NCBI GenBank assembly: GCA_946413525.1
Contig: CAMKKZ010000005.1
Span: 62,001-126,000 of the forward strand
Reading direction: 5' to 3'
Length of the DNA stretch: 64,000 nt
DNA from: an uncultured Oribacterium sp.
GTDB taxonomy: Bacteria; Bacillota; Clostridia; Lachnospirales; Lachnospiraceae
In this document: piece after piece, positions 62,710-64,000 of the stretch
Layout of the letters: the number at the start of each line of letters is the position of its first letter
Numbering within the stretch: position 1 is the stretch's first letter
Made by a program: the position numbers and the translations under genes
Notes under the pieces: generated by a model
The model's database searches: none
What the model was told of the DNA's origin: nothing
The model's input: the letters and a program-made list of their open reading frames with translations, nothing else

Positions 62710-63441
62710 ATGCATAATATCAGCGTTAAGCCGGAGGGAGACGCATCCCTCCTCATTGTTTTTGGAAATGAAGTGAATCCGGAAATCAACCGCAGGATTG
62801 CGGCTGCGGTGAAGCTGATCCGAAGCCAGCATATTGAGGGAATCGTCGATCTCATCCCCTCCTATTGCGCCTTGCTGGTGAATTATAATCCATATGTTAT
62901 TTCGTATGAAAAGCTTAAAAAGAGGGCGGAAAAGCTTGCCAGCATGGATCTTTCCGTGGGATCGGACGTTCGGAAGGTTTTTGAAATTCCTGTTCTTTAT
63001 GGGGGAGAAGGCGGACCGGACATAGGCTTTATCGCGGAACATGCCGGGATGAGTGTGCAGGAGGTCATTGACCTGCACTCCGGCAGAGATTACCTGATCT
63101 ATATGCTTGGCTTCCTCCCGGGATTCTGTTATCTCGGCGGCCTGGATGAGCGCATCCACACGCCTCGTCTTGCCAATCCGCGAATCCGGATTCCGGCAGG
63201 ATCTGTAGGGATAGGAGGCAGCGCCACCGGGATATACCCCATGGATTCTCCGGGGGGCTGGCAGTTGATGGGGCTTACTCCGGTAAAGACCTATGACCCG
63301 AACAAGGAAGTGCCGATTCTTCTGGAGGCGGGCAATTATATCCGTTTCGTCCCGATTGATGAGGCGGAGTTTGCCAGAATCAAGGAACTTGCGGACAAAG
63401 GCGAGTATGAATGCGTGGTGCACGAGGAAACAGGCGCATAG
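62710..63441 (+). CDS. pxpB: 5-oxoprolinase subunit PxpB
   Basis: The ATG at 62710 is preferred by spacing from GAGGATGA. The 243-residue product has the KipI/PxpB core: DSxSLLIVFGNEVNPEINRRI near 12-34, FEIPVLYGGEGGPDIGFIAEHAG (about 92-114), MLGFLPGFCYLGGLDERIHTPRL (about 131-153) and RIPAGSVGIGGSATGIYPMDSPGGWQLMGLTP (about 158-189). With PxpA and PxpC it uses ATP to open 5-oxoproline to glutamate. pxpC follows directly. Confidence 0.92.
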   Translation: MHNISVKPEGDASLLIVFGNEVNPEINRRIAAAVKLIRSQHIEGIVDLIPSYCALLVNYNPYVISYEKLKKRAEKLASMDLSVGSDVRKVFEIPVLYGGEGGPDIGFIAEHAGMSVQEVIDLHSGRDYLIYMLGFLPGFCYLGGLDERIHTPRLANPRIRIPAGSVGIGGSATGIYPMDSPGGWQLMGLTPVKTYDPNKEVPILLEAGNYIRFVPIDEAEFARIKELADKGEYECVVHEETGA

Positions 63442-63464
63442 TCTATATCGGGAAAGGACGGCAT

Positions 63465-64000
63465 ATGGGATTTCGAGTTTTAAAGGGCGGCATGATGACG
63501 ACCGTCCAGGATCTGGGGCGGTATGGTTATCAGTCCCAGGGCATAAATGTGGGAGGCGTAATGGACCGGCGGTCCTTTCGAATTGCAAACCTTCTTCTGG
63601 ATAATCCGGAAAATGAGGCGGTTCTGGAAATCACGCTGATCGGACCCACGATTCAATTCACATCAGATACGATCATCGCGATTACGGGCGGCGATTTTCA
63701 TCCGATGCTTAACGGGGAGCCGGCGCCCATGTATACGGCGATATATGTTAACAAGGACGACATCCTGAAATTTGGCAGCGCGGCGACAGGCGCCCGGGCC
63801 TATGTGGCTTTTTCCAGCTATCTGAAAGCTCCTACGGTCATGGGATCCCGCAGCACAAATTTAAAAAGTCATATTGGCGGATTTAAAGGCAGAAATTTGC
63901 TGGAGGGCGACTATGTGGATTTCCGCATACGTCGGCGTTACCTGCCATTCTTCCTGAGCAGGACGCTTGAGCCAGATGAATATGATCAGCACTGTGTGCA
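63465..64000 (+). CDS. pxpC: 5-oxoprolinase subunit PxpC (partial, runs off the window)
   Basis: The ATG at 63465 follows GGAAAGGACGG. About 178 codons are visible, open to the end. The start MGFRVLKGGMMTTVQDLGRYGYQSQGI and the later VGGVMDRRSFRIANLLLDNPENEAVLEITLIGPTIQF are the KipA/PxpC signature. It forms the biotin-independent carboxyl-transfer-like core of 5-oxoprolinase with PxpB. pxpA is not in the window. Confidence 0.92.
   Translation, partial: MGFRVLKGGMMTTVQDLGRYGYQSQGINVGGVMDRRSFRIANLLLDNPENEAVLEITLIGPTIQFTSDTIIAITGGDFHPMLNGEPAPMYTAIYVNKDDILKFGSAATGARAYVAFSSYLKAPTVMGSRSTNLKSHIGGFKGRNLLEGDYVDFRIRRRYLPFFLSRTLEPDEYDQHCV

Noticed and set aside
62665-63588. Minus-strand frame opposite pxpB
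   Set aside because: pxpB is certain; this frame has no motif.

Overview
The window looks like chromosomal DNA from an anaerobic, low-to-mid GC member of the Clostridia, most likely a Lachnospiraceae relative. This is inferred from gene content (cysS-mrnC-rlmB, recA-recX-rny, a glpK/glpF/FAD-oxidoreductase/DUF1667 glycerol block, BspA-type leucine-rich repeat proteins, strong AGGAGG ribosome binding sites, frequent TTG and GTG starts) and is not proved. I recognised no rRNA, tRNA, CRISPR array, transposase or prophage. The unusual feature at the DNA level is how many intergenic regions are filled with short, highly structured palindromic repeats of several families.

Layout. 1-6 kb: end of an azlCD branched-chain amino acid exporter, a secreted NHL-repeat protein, a CHASE2 class III nucleotide cyclase, a lipoprotein and a membrane acyltransferase. 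6-12.6 kb: a secreted glycosidase-like protein, a CitE-like aldolase paired with a phosphoribosyltransferase/TRSP protein (tellurium-resistance-associated families), a PAP2 phosphatase and a stand-alone citrate lyase ligase. 12.65-19.4 kb: an apparent operon of an ExbB/TolQ/MotA-like channel protein, an ExbD/TolR-like protein, two further membrane proteins with ExbD-like C-termini, an unknown soluble protein and a large BspA-LRR/Ig-like surface protein. This is my best candidate for an undescribed system. 19.5-24.2 kb: zinc-ribbon protein, cysS, mrnC, rlmB, an RNHCP protein and a second PAP2 protein. 24.4-32.4 kb: TetR regulator with clear operators, then an RND efflux adaptor, RND pump and two TolC-like proteins. 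32.6-36.9 kb: an accessory Hsp70 set on the minus strand (GrpE-like, DnaK-like, J/TPR/SEC-C protein). 37.1-42.9 kb: glycerol uptake and oxidation genes on the minus strand. 44-52.1 kb: recA, recX, a TMEM164-like protein, trxA, trxB, PrsW-like protease, rny. 52.2-56.6 kb: sbcD-sbcC. 56.7-61 kb: HU, a surface protein with an HExxH motif, an MBL-fold hydrolase and a GAF-GGDEF diguanylate cyclase. 61.1-64 kb: an NRAMP-like transporter with pxpB and the start of pxpC (5-oxoproline use).

How parts fit together. Three blocks look like functional modules: the ExbBD-like/surface-protein cluster (proton-motive-force-linked envelope function), the self-regulated TetR-RND-TolC-like efflux cluster, and the accessory Hsp70 module in which the J-like protein lacks the HPD motif. 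Two nucleotide-signalling enzymes (the CHASE2 cyclase and the GGDEF protein) suggest environmental signalling. Start codons were chosen by ribosome-binding-site spacing where alternatives existed. Function calls rest on motif recognition by eye without database searches.
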